Source: Megalobrama amblycephala (lineage: Eukaryota > Chordata > Actinopteri > Cypriniformes > Xenocyprididae). From it: a stretch of DNA of 64,000 nt. The position numbers and the translations under genes are program-made. The notes beneath the pieces were generated by a model. That model searched no databases. It worked only from the letters and a program-made list of their open reading frames with translations, and was not told the DNA's origin. The stretch covers positions 13,513,112-13,577,111 of the forward strand of contig NC_063045.1 of assembly GCF_018812025.1 (NCBI RefSeq), given 5' to 3'. This document shows, in pieces, positions 35,901 to 46,205 of the stretch. Within the stretch, counting starts at the first letter, position 1; the number at the start of each line of letters is the position of its first letter.

Positions 35901-38900
35901 TCAATGACCACGTCCACCCATTCACCATACTGCCAGAACTGAAGAGACGAGAACAACACCATCAGTCTGACAGTGTAGCTTTATCACTGAAATTATAATA
36001 TGATCATATATTGCATCATAAGAAGTACTTGAAGTCCAAAAGTCTGAAACCAGACTTGCCTACCACTTTTCTAAATTTAAATAAATTATACAATTTTTAC
36101 ATTTAATTACATTTAAAAAAATTATTACAATATAGTATTAGATAATATTTTATATTAGTTAAAATTATATTTAAATAAATATTTATTTTTTCTCCATATA
36201 ATGGACTTCAACGGCTACCAATGGGCTGAAGGTCCAAATTGCAGTTTCAGTGCAGCTTCAAAGGGCTCTACATGATCCCAGCCAAGGAATAAGGGTCTTG
36301 TCAAGTAAAACAATGTCATTTTCAAAAAAAGAAAAAAAAAAGAAAAAAGAAGTTAATATACTTTTTAACCACAAACACTCGTCTTGCACTAGCTCTGCGA
36401 TGCGCCATGCATTTCGAGATCACATTGGAAAGGTCACGCGTGACATTGGCGGAAGTACCGAGCAAGTGTTTACAAAGCGAATGTGCAAAACTAAGTCAAA
36501 CGGCCTTTACAAAAAAAGGTAAAACAACGATGTCAGACGATTTTGAAGTTGGAGGAGAAAATGAGATTTTTGCCCTACCGCAGTACTTCTGCCTACATCA
36601 CGCATGACCTTTCCAACGTGATTACGTAATGCATGGTGCGTCGCAGAGCAGTGCACGACAGGCATTTGTGGTTAAAAGGTATATAACTTTTTGTTTTTTT
36701 AGAAAATGACAGATTGTTTCTCTAGACAAAACCCTTTTTCCTCGGCTGGGATCATGTAGAGCCCTTTGAAGCTGCACTGAAACTGACATTTGGACCAACC
36801 TGTTGGTTGCTATTGAAGTACATTATATGGAGAAAAATCCTGGAATGTTTTCCTCAAAAACCATAATTTCTTTTCGACTGATGAAAGAAAGACATGAACA
36901 TCTTGGATGACTTTGGGGTGAGTAAATTATCAGGAAATTTTAATTATGAAGTGAACTAATCCTTTAAAATTAGTGATTAAAATGATTTAAAGCATTTTGA
37001 ATGTTTGTTTGTTTGTTTTTTATCCTAAAATTAAGACTTTCCCCCCCAGGTTTAAATTAAATCCCAGATCTTCAATGTGAACTCAGTCTGTTTGTATGTT
37101 CTGACCTGAAAGTGGAAGATGCCGGCATAGTCCTTCGTAAAACTCTGTCCATGTGGAACTACACGTTCCAGAATCTCATTATCCAGAGTCAGAGATGCAA
37201 TGGCTGCCAGCAACCAGCAGTCACCTGCCAATGTATCAAACATAATTAGATATTTATTATGCCTATTTTATGCAAACTATCTTCTAGTACACTGATAGTC
37301 TTGCAGGATCAACCTAGGCTTCAGCGTTTTTCTCAAGGATGTGTTTTCTGGGTGTAAGTGTCTTGCTCAATGGTGATGGTTCATGGATCAACCATTGTGT
37401 GGTTTGAACCTACAACCTTCAAGCTTAAGACTTGACCACTCCCATGTTTTTCCACAGCACTTGTAGGTAACTTTAATTAGCCATTACTAAAACTAGAATC
37501 ACTCATATTGTTGCTCATGCTTTGTTGTTAACTGTTTACCACTAAAACTTGGGCATGTATTTCATCCGCTCGAAAAACTTTTGCGTTCTCTTGCAGATTT
37601 TACGTTCGCCTTTGCATTTGTTCGCACTTTACGTTCAAACTTTGCATTTGTTCGCACAACTTTTGTGTTCTCTTGCCCAAAAATATTGTTCCCAGAGAAA
37701 CTTTTTATTCGTTCTTACAACTTTTGCAAAAATAATGCTTTCTCCGAAGAAACTTTTCATTTGCTTGCAAAACTTTTGCGTTCTCTTGCAAAAAAATCGC
37801 GTTCCCGGAGAAACGTTTCATTTGCTCTCACAGCCTTTGCGTTCTCTTGCAAAAATTTTGCGTTCTCCAGAGTAACTTTTCCAGGGCTCTCAAGTTTTGG
37901 AGACAGGCATCGTGTCATCGTGTGATAGCAAAATATAACTAGGCCTAGACTACTTGTTCTGAGCAGGTGTCAATGAACAGGCTGTAAAACTGTTGGCTAA
38001 GTTCAGACACATGAAAAACTGATGCTGATTATCTGATTATCTAACAGCAGTCAAGTTGTCATTGTTTGTGTCAAACAAGTTGTGAATTTGTTGTAACGTT
38101 AAAACAGGAGATCATGACTTACTCTGTGCTCAAAGTGATGCTCAGAGCTCCAGTGGTTTCTTCTGTGGGTGAACGAGGATGATGATGAACAATTCCAGGA
38201 TATGCTTTTTTTTCATTGGTTGTTGCGTTAAATCTTACCCAGATACAATAGTGCTATTTTCTGATTGGCTATTGTGTAGCCTCTTTCTTTTTTTTTGATT
38301 GGCTGATAAGTGGCAGGTTTTGAGACGCGCTTGATTCCTTCCCGGTTCCAGAGAGAGCGGCGCGGCCAGATACATTTTGGGCGCTGCGGCATATTAAATA
38401 TATGATAAATAGTTTTTCTGCGTGAGAAATACAATGTGTGGCGGGAGTGCGTGACAAAAGACCGAAATGAGTGACTGTCACGCTCAATGCGTGACACTTG
38501 AGACCCCTGCTTTTCATTTGCTCTAACAAGTTTTGTGTTCTCTTGCAAAAATATTGCGTTCCCGGAGAAACTTTTCATTTAACTTATGTGTTCTCTTGCA
38601 AAACAATTATGTTCCCCAGAGAAACATTTTCATTTGCTCGCACAACTTTTGTAAGGAGCCCCTAAAGACACATGGTGATGGAAAAAAAATATGAGATGGG
38701 AGGAAAAAATTTATGTTTGCGTTCCCCCAAGAAACATTGTTTGCACACAAAACTTTTGAGCTCTTTCTCAGGGGAATGCAAACATTTGCAAGAGAACGCA
38801 AAAGCACTGACATATATTTTTTCCTCCTATCCACCATGATGTCCCTTTAGGGGCTACATACTTTTGTGTTCTCTTGCAAAAGTGCTGTGTTCCCCTGAAA

Positions 38901-41740
38901 AAACGTTGCATTCACTCACGCAACTTTTGCGTTCTCATGCAAAAAAGATATCTATAGCTAAACGAGTTCTGTTGCGTTTCCTGTGAAATTTAATTTGCTG
39001 GGAATTTCTTGGGGGATCAAAAAAGTTTTGTGAGCAAATGCAAATGCATTGAAATATAATTTATTTCTTCCATGACCATGTACTTATGGGGGATCTGTAC
39101 AATTTTATCTCTCTTTTTGTTTGAACAAACAAAATAGGTCTAAAGTGTTAATGGCTCAAGTTTCACATCTTTTCTGATATAGTATTTACATTCGTTTGTC
39201 ATGGTGGTTAGCTCTGCACAATACGAGTCTATGTGAGTTTGGGGTGGAAGACAAGTGTACTTAAACTACATAAAGCAGACACACCAGCAGATACAGGTAA
39301 CTAAACACCTCATTTCATATCATAATACACAATCAAACTGATCCTGAAATGCTATATTCAGCTTGTTTTCGATTCTGAAATCAGTAATTGTAACGAATGG
39401 GGACTCAGGCAGGGATCCAGTTGCGAGCTTTTATTAAAGGTGAGCGTGGTCATACAGGCAGGGTCAATCAGGAGCAAACAGGAACAGCAAGGGACAGGCA
39501 GAGTCGTAGTCAGGGTACAGGCAGTAGATCGAGGCAGGCAGATATCACTCACAGAACAGCAGACAAGGCAAGGGTCAAGGACAGGCAGCAACGGGTCAAT
39601 AACGGGTAACAGGCAGGAAATAAATGCTCGGAATTGTACACAATGTGAAACAAGACTTCGCGGTGAGGTGGAGTGTATGGAAGTCCTTTATAGTCCTGGT
39701 AATGAGCTGCAGCTGGGTGTGGTGATTAGTGTAGTGTGCTAGGCTGTATGTGGCAACAGGTGATTGGTGTGGAGTGAACATGTGACTGGCAGGGAGGATT
39801 GTGGGAAGTGTAGTCCGGGAACTGACAGGAGCAGACGGTGATCGTGACAGTAATAATGTCTTCACCTATACTGCCCACCACGTTAGCAAAAATCATAAAT
39901 GATTCATTGTGTTTCTCTACAGGCCACACCTGAACACTAATGTGACCAAAAGGATCTTTTCTCACCTAAAGCTCCCTGGCAGATGTCCGTCCGCTTGGCA
40001 CCGTCCACAATGAACTCAGGGTTTGAGCACAGCTCCTTTAAAAACAGAAAATTGACCACAATTAGAGCTGATATTATTACATTATGCAATGGTACACATG
40101 AGTAACAATACATTTTATTTGCTCTTAGCAAACAGCGCATGTAAAATGTTCATTTGAACAATTGTGTGGTGGCTAGTGTATACATAAAAGAAAAAATAGA
40201 GATACCAATGAGCAGAGAGTATGCTTGTTGTAAGTATCAACACACATACAGAAATACACACAAAGATCCTCCTCACACCTGAAGACTAACATGAGCTTCC
40301 GTCGGTTACCATAGAGAGCATATCTATGCATGCACACGTACAGAACAATACATGTTTTGTATCTCAGCTAAACTGTAAAAAATGTTTTATATTGCATCAA
40401 CATTTTTAGGGCCCAAGGCACTAACGCACAGGGCCCTATTGTTTTTCTAAGGATGATTTTTTTTTTTGGGGGGGGGCCCTTAACATGCTCAAAAACTCTT
40501 GAAAATTGGCACACACATTGGAATCTGCAGCCATTAGGACGCCGCAGAAGCTGGTACCCGGGCATGGCACAGGGGTTCGACAGCGCCCCCTTGAATGGGG
40601 TATGAAACTCGGTACACATATATACCTCATCGGGCCTAACAACTTTCATGCTCTAAGTTATGGTCAGCTCAACAGGAAGTCAGCTATTATGGGTTGTTTG
40701 AAAAACGTATGCTCTGGAATTTGATATACACCTCCTAGGTGATTAATCCAATCACCACCAAACTCAGTCAGCATGAAGTCAAGACATTGAGGATGCTATA
40801 TTGCGAGCAGGTTTTTGATATCTCAAACAGTTTGGCCGTGGCGAGGCAATGAATTTATGGCGAGAAAAGGGAAACAGGAAGTGTGTTATAACATCTGCAT
40901 ACATTGATTGATTTTTATGAAACTTCAACTGCGTTCGTTGTAGGAGTCCGATCACATGGATATGACTACATTTATAATGATTAATTATAAAAACACTTCC
41001 CATTGCTCCTTGTGAATGTGAATCAGTTAGATTCTATAAAACACAAGGATAACAAAAAAACTTATGAAAAATATTTTTAACATTTAATATTATTATAACA
41101 AATTAACAATATAATAAAAGTATTTTTTAAGATATTGTTAAAAAAAAAAAAAAGAAACAAACAAAGATCACAAAAACATGCCTTTATATTTACCTAAACT
41201 TAGAGTTTAGGTAATGTTCAAGTTTTATGTGGACTTACCATAGACATAATGATTTTATACCGTACAAACTGTATAATATATCCCCTAACCCTAAACCTCA
41301 CAGAAAACTTTCTGCATGTTTTCATTTTCAAAAAATAAACATCAATCTATATGATTTATAAGCTGTTATCCTCATGGGGATCAAAAAATGTTCCCATAAG
41401 GACAAGGATTTTGGCTATTGCCATCTTCATGGGGACATTTTGTCCCTATAATATGTAGGTTACCAGAAGCACACACAGACTCACACAGAGGACATCACAG
41501 TACCTTGGGTCTCTTCCACTCCACTCGTCTGGTCTTGATGGACTGCTGCCCGAGTTCGTTGTATCCCAGAGAGTCGGATTCAGCAGGGAAGGTCAGGTCA
41601 CAGAACAGGGTTTTTTTTGCCAGACATTCCTGCTTCAGGCTCTGATAGTTCTGCTTGTTGTAGAGAATCGCATTCTTGTTTGTTCCCACTCCTTCTCCTC
41701 TGTCCTGCCTCCTAGAAAGAACCTTTGCAATATTAGACAT
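26605..41740 (-). CDS. capn8-like: Calpain B: 21-exon calpain large subunit, 690 aa, with 10-codon deletion in the protease core
   Basis: Exons, 5' to 3': 41504-41740, 39966-40035, 37106-37224, 35835-35938, 35463-35631, 34220-34303, 34051-34136, 33898-33972, 33657-33817, 33394-33563, 32864-32875, 31950-32161, 30186-30222, 28252-28317, 28110-28167, 27925-27989, 27372-27440, 27118-27196, 26886-27002, 26714-26772, 26605-26628. All borders are GT-AG and frames join to a TAA stop after WLCLALS. The catalytic Cys (GDCWLLAA), His (VKGHAYSV) and Asn (RIRNPWG) are present. Exon 4 is 104 nt instead of 134: residues [10 protein letters not shown] (162-171 of calpain A) are missing in frame, three residues before the PC1 Ca2+ ligand Glu175. 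The exon 4 donor is GTGTGT, weaker than GTGAGT in A. Exon 1 has lost a conserved Gly (TRGVEW to TRRVEW). It could encode a protein, but proteolytic competence is doubtful. Confidence 0.88.
28546..28597. repeat. (TA)n microsatellite
   Basis: A run of about 26 TA units in intron 13 of calpain B, directly left of a TA-inserting element. Confidence 0.95.
28598..30151. mobile_element. Mariner/Tc1-type foldback element, calpain B intron 13
   Basis: Termini are CACTGCGTTCCAAATTATTA and a near-perfect inverse (..TAATTTGGAATGCAGTG) with flanking TA. Long inverted arms (about 28598-29190 and 29550-30151) surround a loop. A 70-residue frame at 28943-29155 and one at 29239-29439 look like broken transposase pieces. 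Absent from the same intron of A (92 bp) and of C. Confidence 0.75.
30448..31915. mobile_element. TTAA-flanked foldback element carrying a P2X7 ballast-domain-like frame
   Basis: Termini are AGGGATAGTTCACCC and its inverse; TTAA lies at 30444-30447 and 31916-31919. The inverted arms are about 515 bp each (to about 30965 and from about 31403), with a loop of about 440 bp that contains the frame at 31026-31385. Both sister copies show the clean empty site: A at 7681-7692 (ctatttaaaccc) and C at 51003-51014. The insertion is therefore specific to B and is in intron 12, between exons 12 and 13. Confidence 0.88.
31026..31385 (-). CDS. P2X7 C-terminal (ballast) domain-like open frame inside a transposon
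   Basis: 119 codons, ATG at 31385-31383, stop at 31026-31028. After an acidic N-terminus ([19 protein letters not shown]) comes a cysteine-rich stretch with the pattern [20 protein letters not shown], then CITEDPGFP. This pattern is typical of the intracellular cysteine-rich zinc-binding domain of the P2X7 receptor and of a family of standalone fish proteins with that domain. The part after CITEDPGFP, expected to continue with more cysteines, is missing, so this is an N-terminal fragment or a first exon. It lies in the loop of the TTAA foldback element, suggesting gene capture. The function, if any, is unknown. Family recognition is by motif only. Confidence 0.65.
   Translation of the reverse strand: MSADFDVDEDLNFFNQPYLFEPEYTDIEMQEMEEAAAATQPQSQASERQRALESWWCKCNQCQAMPTEQESMCCIDWDIVMPQLESLDNADNGTSVFRCITEDPGFPPLLSRSVLVHTF
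32285..32725. repeat. Minisatellite, intron 11 of calpain B
   Basis: The same 30/60-bp units as in calpain A intron 11 (ctctcccaaaggattgcg, ccaagaaac) but only about 440 bp. It also has a local duplication (about 32570-32620 repeated at 32650-32690). Confidence 0.85.
32913..32980. repeat. (TA)n microsatellite with adjoining poly-T
   Basis: A 68-bp TA run followed by T-rich sequence to about 33030, in intron 10 of calpain B. Confidence 0.95.
34402..35147 (+). pseudogene. Tc1-like transposase remnant (second family), calpain B intron 5
   Basis: Pieces of a Tc1 transposase are readable on the plus strand: a helix-turn-helix segment ([20 protein letters not shown]), then the catalytic-domain neighbourhood ([16 protein letters not shown] frame near 34770) and the final WPAYSPDMS motif near 35120. 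Frames are broken many times. The left inverted repeat and adjacent host sequence are gone: host 'cccacataagag' joins the element directly at about 34401. The right end is also missing. The same insertion, with different deletions, is in calpain C intron 5. Confidence 0.85.
36195..36963. mobile_element. TTAA-type palindromic element, calpain B intron 3
   Basis: The inverted arms share 'gggctctacatgatcccagc' (left) and its inverse near 36740-36770, and 'ccatataatggacttcaa' with its inverse near 36810-36830. The right terminus ..GAAGTGAACTAATCCT precedes TTAA (36964-36967). The left terminus is eroded. The same element is in calpain C at about 59295-60045 and is absent from calpain A, where intron 3 is only about 190 bp. 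Confidence 0.75.
37550..38960. repeat. Degenerate minisatellite array in intron 2 of calpain B, interrupted
   Basis: Units with 'ttgcgttctcttgcaaaaa' and 'agaaacttttcatttgctc' occur at 37550-37881, 38510-38652 and 38715-38960. It is interrupted by a hAT-like element (37882-38509). Segment 38656-38865 has opposed ends 'ggagcccctaaag' and 'ctttaggggctac' with repeats between, suggesting the arrays are interiors of a TIR element that nests in itself. The tail near 39060-39090 (gaccatgtacttatggggga) resembles the end seen in calpain A at about 17755. Confidence 0.65.
37882..38509. mobile_element. hAT-like non-autonomous element, calpain B intron 2
   Basis: Termini are CAGGGCTCTCAAGT and the inverted ACTTGAGACCCCTG (13 of 14 paired). 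The flanking 'cttttc' is shared on both sides. Length is about 628 bp, with no transposase. Confidence 0.6.
39389..39849 (-). mobile_element. Solo LTR, calpain B intron 2
   Basis: A 461-bp sequence beginning TGTAACG and ending CGTGACA on the plus strand, flanked by a 5-bp duplication GTAAT (39384-39388, 39850-39854). Calpain A has the single-copy empty site near 18097-18101. On the minus strand it reads TGTCACGATC.. to ..CGTTACA and contains an AATAAA signal near 39433-39438, so that is the likely sense. It is what remains after recombination between the LTRs of an LTR retrotransposon. Confidence 0.85.
40409..41010. repeat. Unclassified dispersed teleost repeat, calpain B intron 1
   Basis: A GC-richer segment starting 'gggcccaaggcactaacgca', containing 'ggggttcgacagcgccccct'. 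Absent from intron 1 of calpain A. It looks like a fragment of a known fish dispersed repeat, but no ends or coding frame could be assigned. Confidence 0.45.
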
Positions 41741-41820
41741 GCTGCCCCGTAGTCGTCCTCAAGTGTAGCTTGTCTATAGTGTGTGAGTGTTTGTGTGACA
41801 CTGATGCTGGTTTTATACTG

Positions 41821-41827
41821 AGAGCCG
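41821..41827 (-). promoter_or_regulatory. TATA box of calpain B
   Basis: A canonical TATAAAA on the minus strand, 81-87 nt upstream of the ATG at 41740. The corresponding site of calpain A is TTTAAAA. Flanking sequence is otherwise conserved between the two. Confidence 0.55.
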
Positions 41828-41861
41828 CTGTATGATAAACATGAGGGTGGAGTCACACTCA

Positions 41862-42397
41862 CCTGTCAGCGCATAGGGGCAGGTGTTGCTTTCACACTGG
41901 TTTAGCATCATGTAACCCTGTGAAGGAAACTTAAGCAATTTAAGTTTTCAAAGTATATTAATTTCACTACTTTAGTATTTACCAATGTAACTGCACTGTA
42001 ACATGAGTCCTGTAAAGTGTGACTCAATACACTCTTACAATACTCTAAATGCAGACCTCTTTTGTTTCTATTGTTATTTTCTTTTCTTTTCTTTTTTTTT
42101 TTTTGTTCTTTGGGAGACCAGGGCTGGTTTTCACAATTTTTGTCTATTGAATAGATTTTTTGGGGGTTTCTTTTGGAACTGCCGTTTCTATGTATACCTT
42201 AAAATCTTGGCTACAAAAAAAAAAAAAAGCATTATTTTCCCCTCAAAACATACAGTTTATGGAATACACATTGACCTTTTGTGACTAATTATATAAATAT
42301 TTTTTAGATAAATACAAAGTTCTGTCATGAAACTCTAGATGGCGCAGGCTGATAGGTCCTTGACTCAACCTGCTTGCAGGATGACAAAAAGGTTTAA
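41862..42397. other. Upstream region of calpain B
   Basis: Paralogous to 19680-20195. It contains a shared T-rich tract (about 42080-42105) and the 'gatggcgcaggctgataggt' landmark at about 42340. Confidence 0.6.
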
Positions 42398-44086
42398 AGG
42401 TGCTACAGAGGATGTTTTGTTTCATACATTTTTGCAATATTACTTGAAACTGTCTTTACTAACTGATAAAAGATTTATTAGGTGCACTGAAAGGAATAAT
42501 ATTAATATACATCATCTGTGCACGAGGTAAGGCCTTAAAAACATCAGCCAATCGTTCACGCAATCATTGTGTAAACGATTGGCCCTCTGGCTTGTCAATC
42601 ACTGCCATTACATTCCTTGTGAAAGACGTGCCTGGATTGGCCCTCTGGCTTGTCAATCACTGCCATGACGTTCCTTGTGCGAGACGTGCGTGGCTGTGTG
42701 CTACAGTAACTTTCCACACTCTACAGTAGAGGGCTGCATTGGGTTTGGGCTCCCGCGGGATCCGCGGGACCCAACGCAAATCTCGCGGGAGCGGGCGGTT
42801 TTACCTTTGCTGCGGGCGGGAGTGGGCGGTCAGAAAACTTTGCGGGAGACCCGCGGGGAATGGTGGAATTTGGCGGGTAATAGAAACGGTCAACAAATTA
42901 AGTTGAGAGGAAAATTAAAGCGGCTCTTTAATGACAAAAGCAAAGCAAGACAAGTCAGACACTTGGAAACAATTCTTAAAATTCGCGCGTTCTATTTTGA
43001 GCATTCTCGCATGATCTAGTGCACCATCAGAGAGGGCATTCAGTGTGTGTGGGCGGATCATGGAAGAAAGACGCACAAGTCTGCGACCGCAGTCAGTCAG
43101 TAATATACTTTTCCTGGAGTAAGTAGCCTAATGCAAGGCCCAGTGATCATTAGTTTAAGTAGGCTACGTTATTTTTATTTATTTATTAGTATTATTTATT
43201 TTCTTTTTTGCAATAGCCTGTTAAGGCATTCTATTTATTTTATTTATTTCGTTTTATATTTAATTTGTTTAAAGTAGGCTACATCTAGTCTACTTTGTAA
43301 GTCCTATGTACTGGTGTTTATTTAATAAGTTAAAGTTATTTCGTTTTGTGCTTTGGCTTATTTACTTAAACTGTTATTTAAACTGCTTGTTTAGTTAATC
43401 GTTCAGTGAGTGTGCATGCAGTAGCCTGCGTTCAAAAACTGAGGTGGCGCTAGTTGTGGTTTCGTTTTAACGGTTAATGTTTTATAACGCTAATAAAGAA
43501 AAATACCCAATGTTTTTATCACGTGTGGTGCTTTGTTTTTGCGGCTACTTTCTGATAAACGCAATCATGTTTAAAGTCTGTTATTCTGGATGTTAACTTG
43601 AACGAATTTAGTCTGAGAGTATTTGTTTAGGCCTGTTTTCACAAGCTCTGAGAGAAAGTCCGCGGGAGCGGGCGGGTTTGGACACAAACATTGCGGGCGC
43701 GGGCAGGAGTGGAACACGCGGGTTGCGGGAGCGGGCGGTCCTGGTCAGACATTCAGCGGGAGCGGGCGGGTGCGGGTTAAGGAAATCAGTCCCGCGCAGG
43801 GCTCTACTCTACAGGCGCCGCGTTCAATGTTTTTGTCAGGAGACAGGAGTAACAACTGCAGATTATGAGTTACCTGCGGTGAGTCCAACATAATGAATCC
43901 ACTAACACGACACAGCGAATGCCGGTGGTAAACACTCATGTTCCAATACTCGTGCACGAGTTTTGGGAGGCGTTCCCTCGAAATGAGCTGTGAAGGAGGG
44001 GGGTTGTTCTTACGCATGCGCTCATTTCAAAAACTCAGTAACAGTCTTTGGTTTCTCAGTCGATGAAAAGATCCTCTGTAGCACCT
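42398..44086. mobile_element. TTAA-flanked element (AGGTGCTACAGAGG family) with nested hAT
   Basis: Termini are AGGTGCTACAGAGGAT and the inverted ATCCTCTGTAGCACCT with TTAA at 42394-42397 and 44087-44090. The empty site upstream of calpain A is at about 20198-20212 (ggtttagaagttac). Without the nested hAT (42727-43806) it is about 610 bp. A direct repeat of about 70 bp (ggattggccctctggcttgt) occurs at about 42575 and 42630. Confidence 0.85.
42727..43806. mobile_element. hAT-like element with G-rich repeats, nested in a TTAA element
   Basis: Ends are TAGAGGGCTGC and GCAGGGCTCTA, flanked by a perfect 8-bp duplication CTCTACAG (42719-42726 and 43807-43814). Both ends are rich in GCGGGAGCGGGCGG-type repeats; the middle is AT-rich with a recurrent 'gtaggcta' word. 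It is 1080 bp with no transposase recognised. Confidence 0.85.
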
Positions 44087-44090
44087 TTAA

Positions 44091-46205
44091 AAGTTACATT
44101 TTTAGTCTGGTGACTGGTCTGCCTCAGCAGTCTAATGTCATCATCAAAATGATTGAGATGGCCAATCAAATCAAAGAAGGCGGGGCTTATTGTTCACAGA
44201 AGCAGAACGTGAATTCCAGCCATCTAACTTTGAAAGAGAATAGATGTAAACAGCGAAACATCTAATACATGTCAGCTGTTTTGCGATAGAAATGATAAAA
44301 GACTGACAATAACATCCAGTGATGCAAACTACTCAAACTTTTTCTCAAATATGGCCGTTTTGAATTTAAAATATGCATTTAGGTTTTGTGATTCATGTAA
44401 TTCCAAACTGAGTGTGACGAGACAAGAAACGTTTTCGACTTTGACATGATAGGCATAAAAAATAAAAGTACATGTCTGCATATTTTAATGCAAATCTTAT
44501 TTGCAAACATCACACCCATATATGTTTGTGAAACATTTAAAGTCAAAACCACAGGCCATGACAGTTAGTCCTCCCTAACAGCTTCTACTTGCTGCGGTGT
44601 TGCCAACTTAGCAATTTTGTTGCTATTTAGCATCTTTTCAGACTACCCTAGCAACTTTTTTTTTTTTTCTTTCAAAAAGCATTTGGCAACTTTTGAAAAG
44701 TGACTCAAACTATTGAAAAAAGGCACATATTTTCATCTAAATGACACAAAAAGAGGAAACCACTTGATAGAGCTGAAGAAAGATGCCTAACAGTACACAC
44801 ATCAAACGTGAATTAGGTTGATAGTTGTTCAGTAATAATTGTTTATGATACAGCATGTTATTAGGTTTACACTTTAAGAAAAAAACGGCAGAAAAACGAA
44901 AAAGGTACTGGTAATTTTCTGCCAGGACATTATCCATTAAGTTGTGATCCTGTGTAACCCTAAAACACAAAATGCAATGTGTAATTTAAAACACAGGTAA
45001 AACACCTGTGAAAAATCAATACGGATAATTCCTTCATATTAACAGAGTACAATGTGCCCTATTTTTACAGATTTTTCTTAGAGTGTAGCACACTAACTAG
45101 CAATACACTGCTTAAAACTATATTTTGTTTTTTAAAAAAATGTGTAGTTTTACTAGTTAGTAAGAAAATAGGCCTACATATAAAATCTAATTGTTAAAAA
45201 ATGTGTAACTGTTCAATAAGTCAACATTCTATTTAAAAACAGAAATATCTGATCTGTTTATATTACTTTTCAAATGTTTATATTAAGTTTTATGAACAAA
45301 TCAGTATTAACATATTTCAGATCATATTTTTATGTGTATTCTGTTTGACGTCATCAAGCAATAACATCACATCATTTAGCAACAAATCGACCCTTCTTTA
45401 GCAACTTCCCCTGAAAATTAGATCGCAACACTGACTTGCAATTCACCCTAAAGGTATTTGGTGGGATTCAGTAACCATTTCTATATAAACCTTGATTTGT
45501 GGATTGACAGAGAAGGAAACAAAATTTGTCTTCATTGGAATTAAGGGGCCTGGGCAAAACCATGAAAAGGGTGTGCATAGACATGGCCAAGCGTTTAATG
45601 TGTTTATGCCGATTCAACACCTAATGGATAGCCTACTACAAATTGTGCTGTCCTATCAAATTCCAAATACTTAATCATATGCTTAAATTACATCACCAAA
45701 TGTTTTTTGCAATTGGGATTTCCAATTTTCTGGATTGTTTTATAGGCTATTTTATGCATATTGCATTTTTGTTGGTATAGGGTTAACTACTTTCACAGCT
45801 GAAACACTAACTTCTACTCCCACATAGATACATAAAGTGTTGTCATAGTCTAATTTCGTTTCCTTGTTGGGATTGTGAAGTGGCACTCACTCAGTGCAGA
45901 GCCAAATGACATCCAGCTCCACCTTTGTCGACCTTATGGGTAAAGTTATGTTTAGCGATAGGGTTATGGGTAGGGTTAGGGTGTGGTTGCATCCAGCAAG
46001 GGGGAGAAGGACTTCAAACTCCACCCAAGGGAAAGCAAAAATTCATTTGAGAATTTTCATGGTCTATCCTTTTTTTTTTTCTTTTTTTTTTTACAGTCTA
46101 TTGGTGTATCCAGGAGTGCTATATGTAATAAATATAATTCAGTGCTCAAGCAATAAAATAAATCTGCTTAACTGACAATTTTATAAACATTAATCAAAAC
46201 ATATA
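44091..46205. other. Intergenic sequence between B and Tc1 copy 2
   Basis: Collinear with 20210-24490 minus the insertions and about 318 bp (20628-20945) missing here at 44506. No gene was seen. Confidence 0.6.

Noticed and set aside
41862..41900. A possible upstream non-coding exon of B ending in a GACAG/GTGAGTG donor
   Set aside because: The donor consensus is good and conserved upstream of A, but no start or transcript evidence exists, and the TATA box lies downstream of it.
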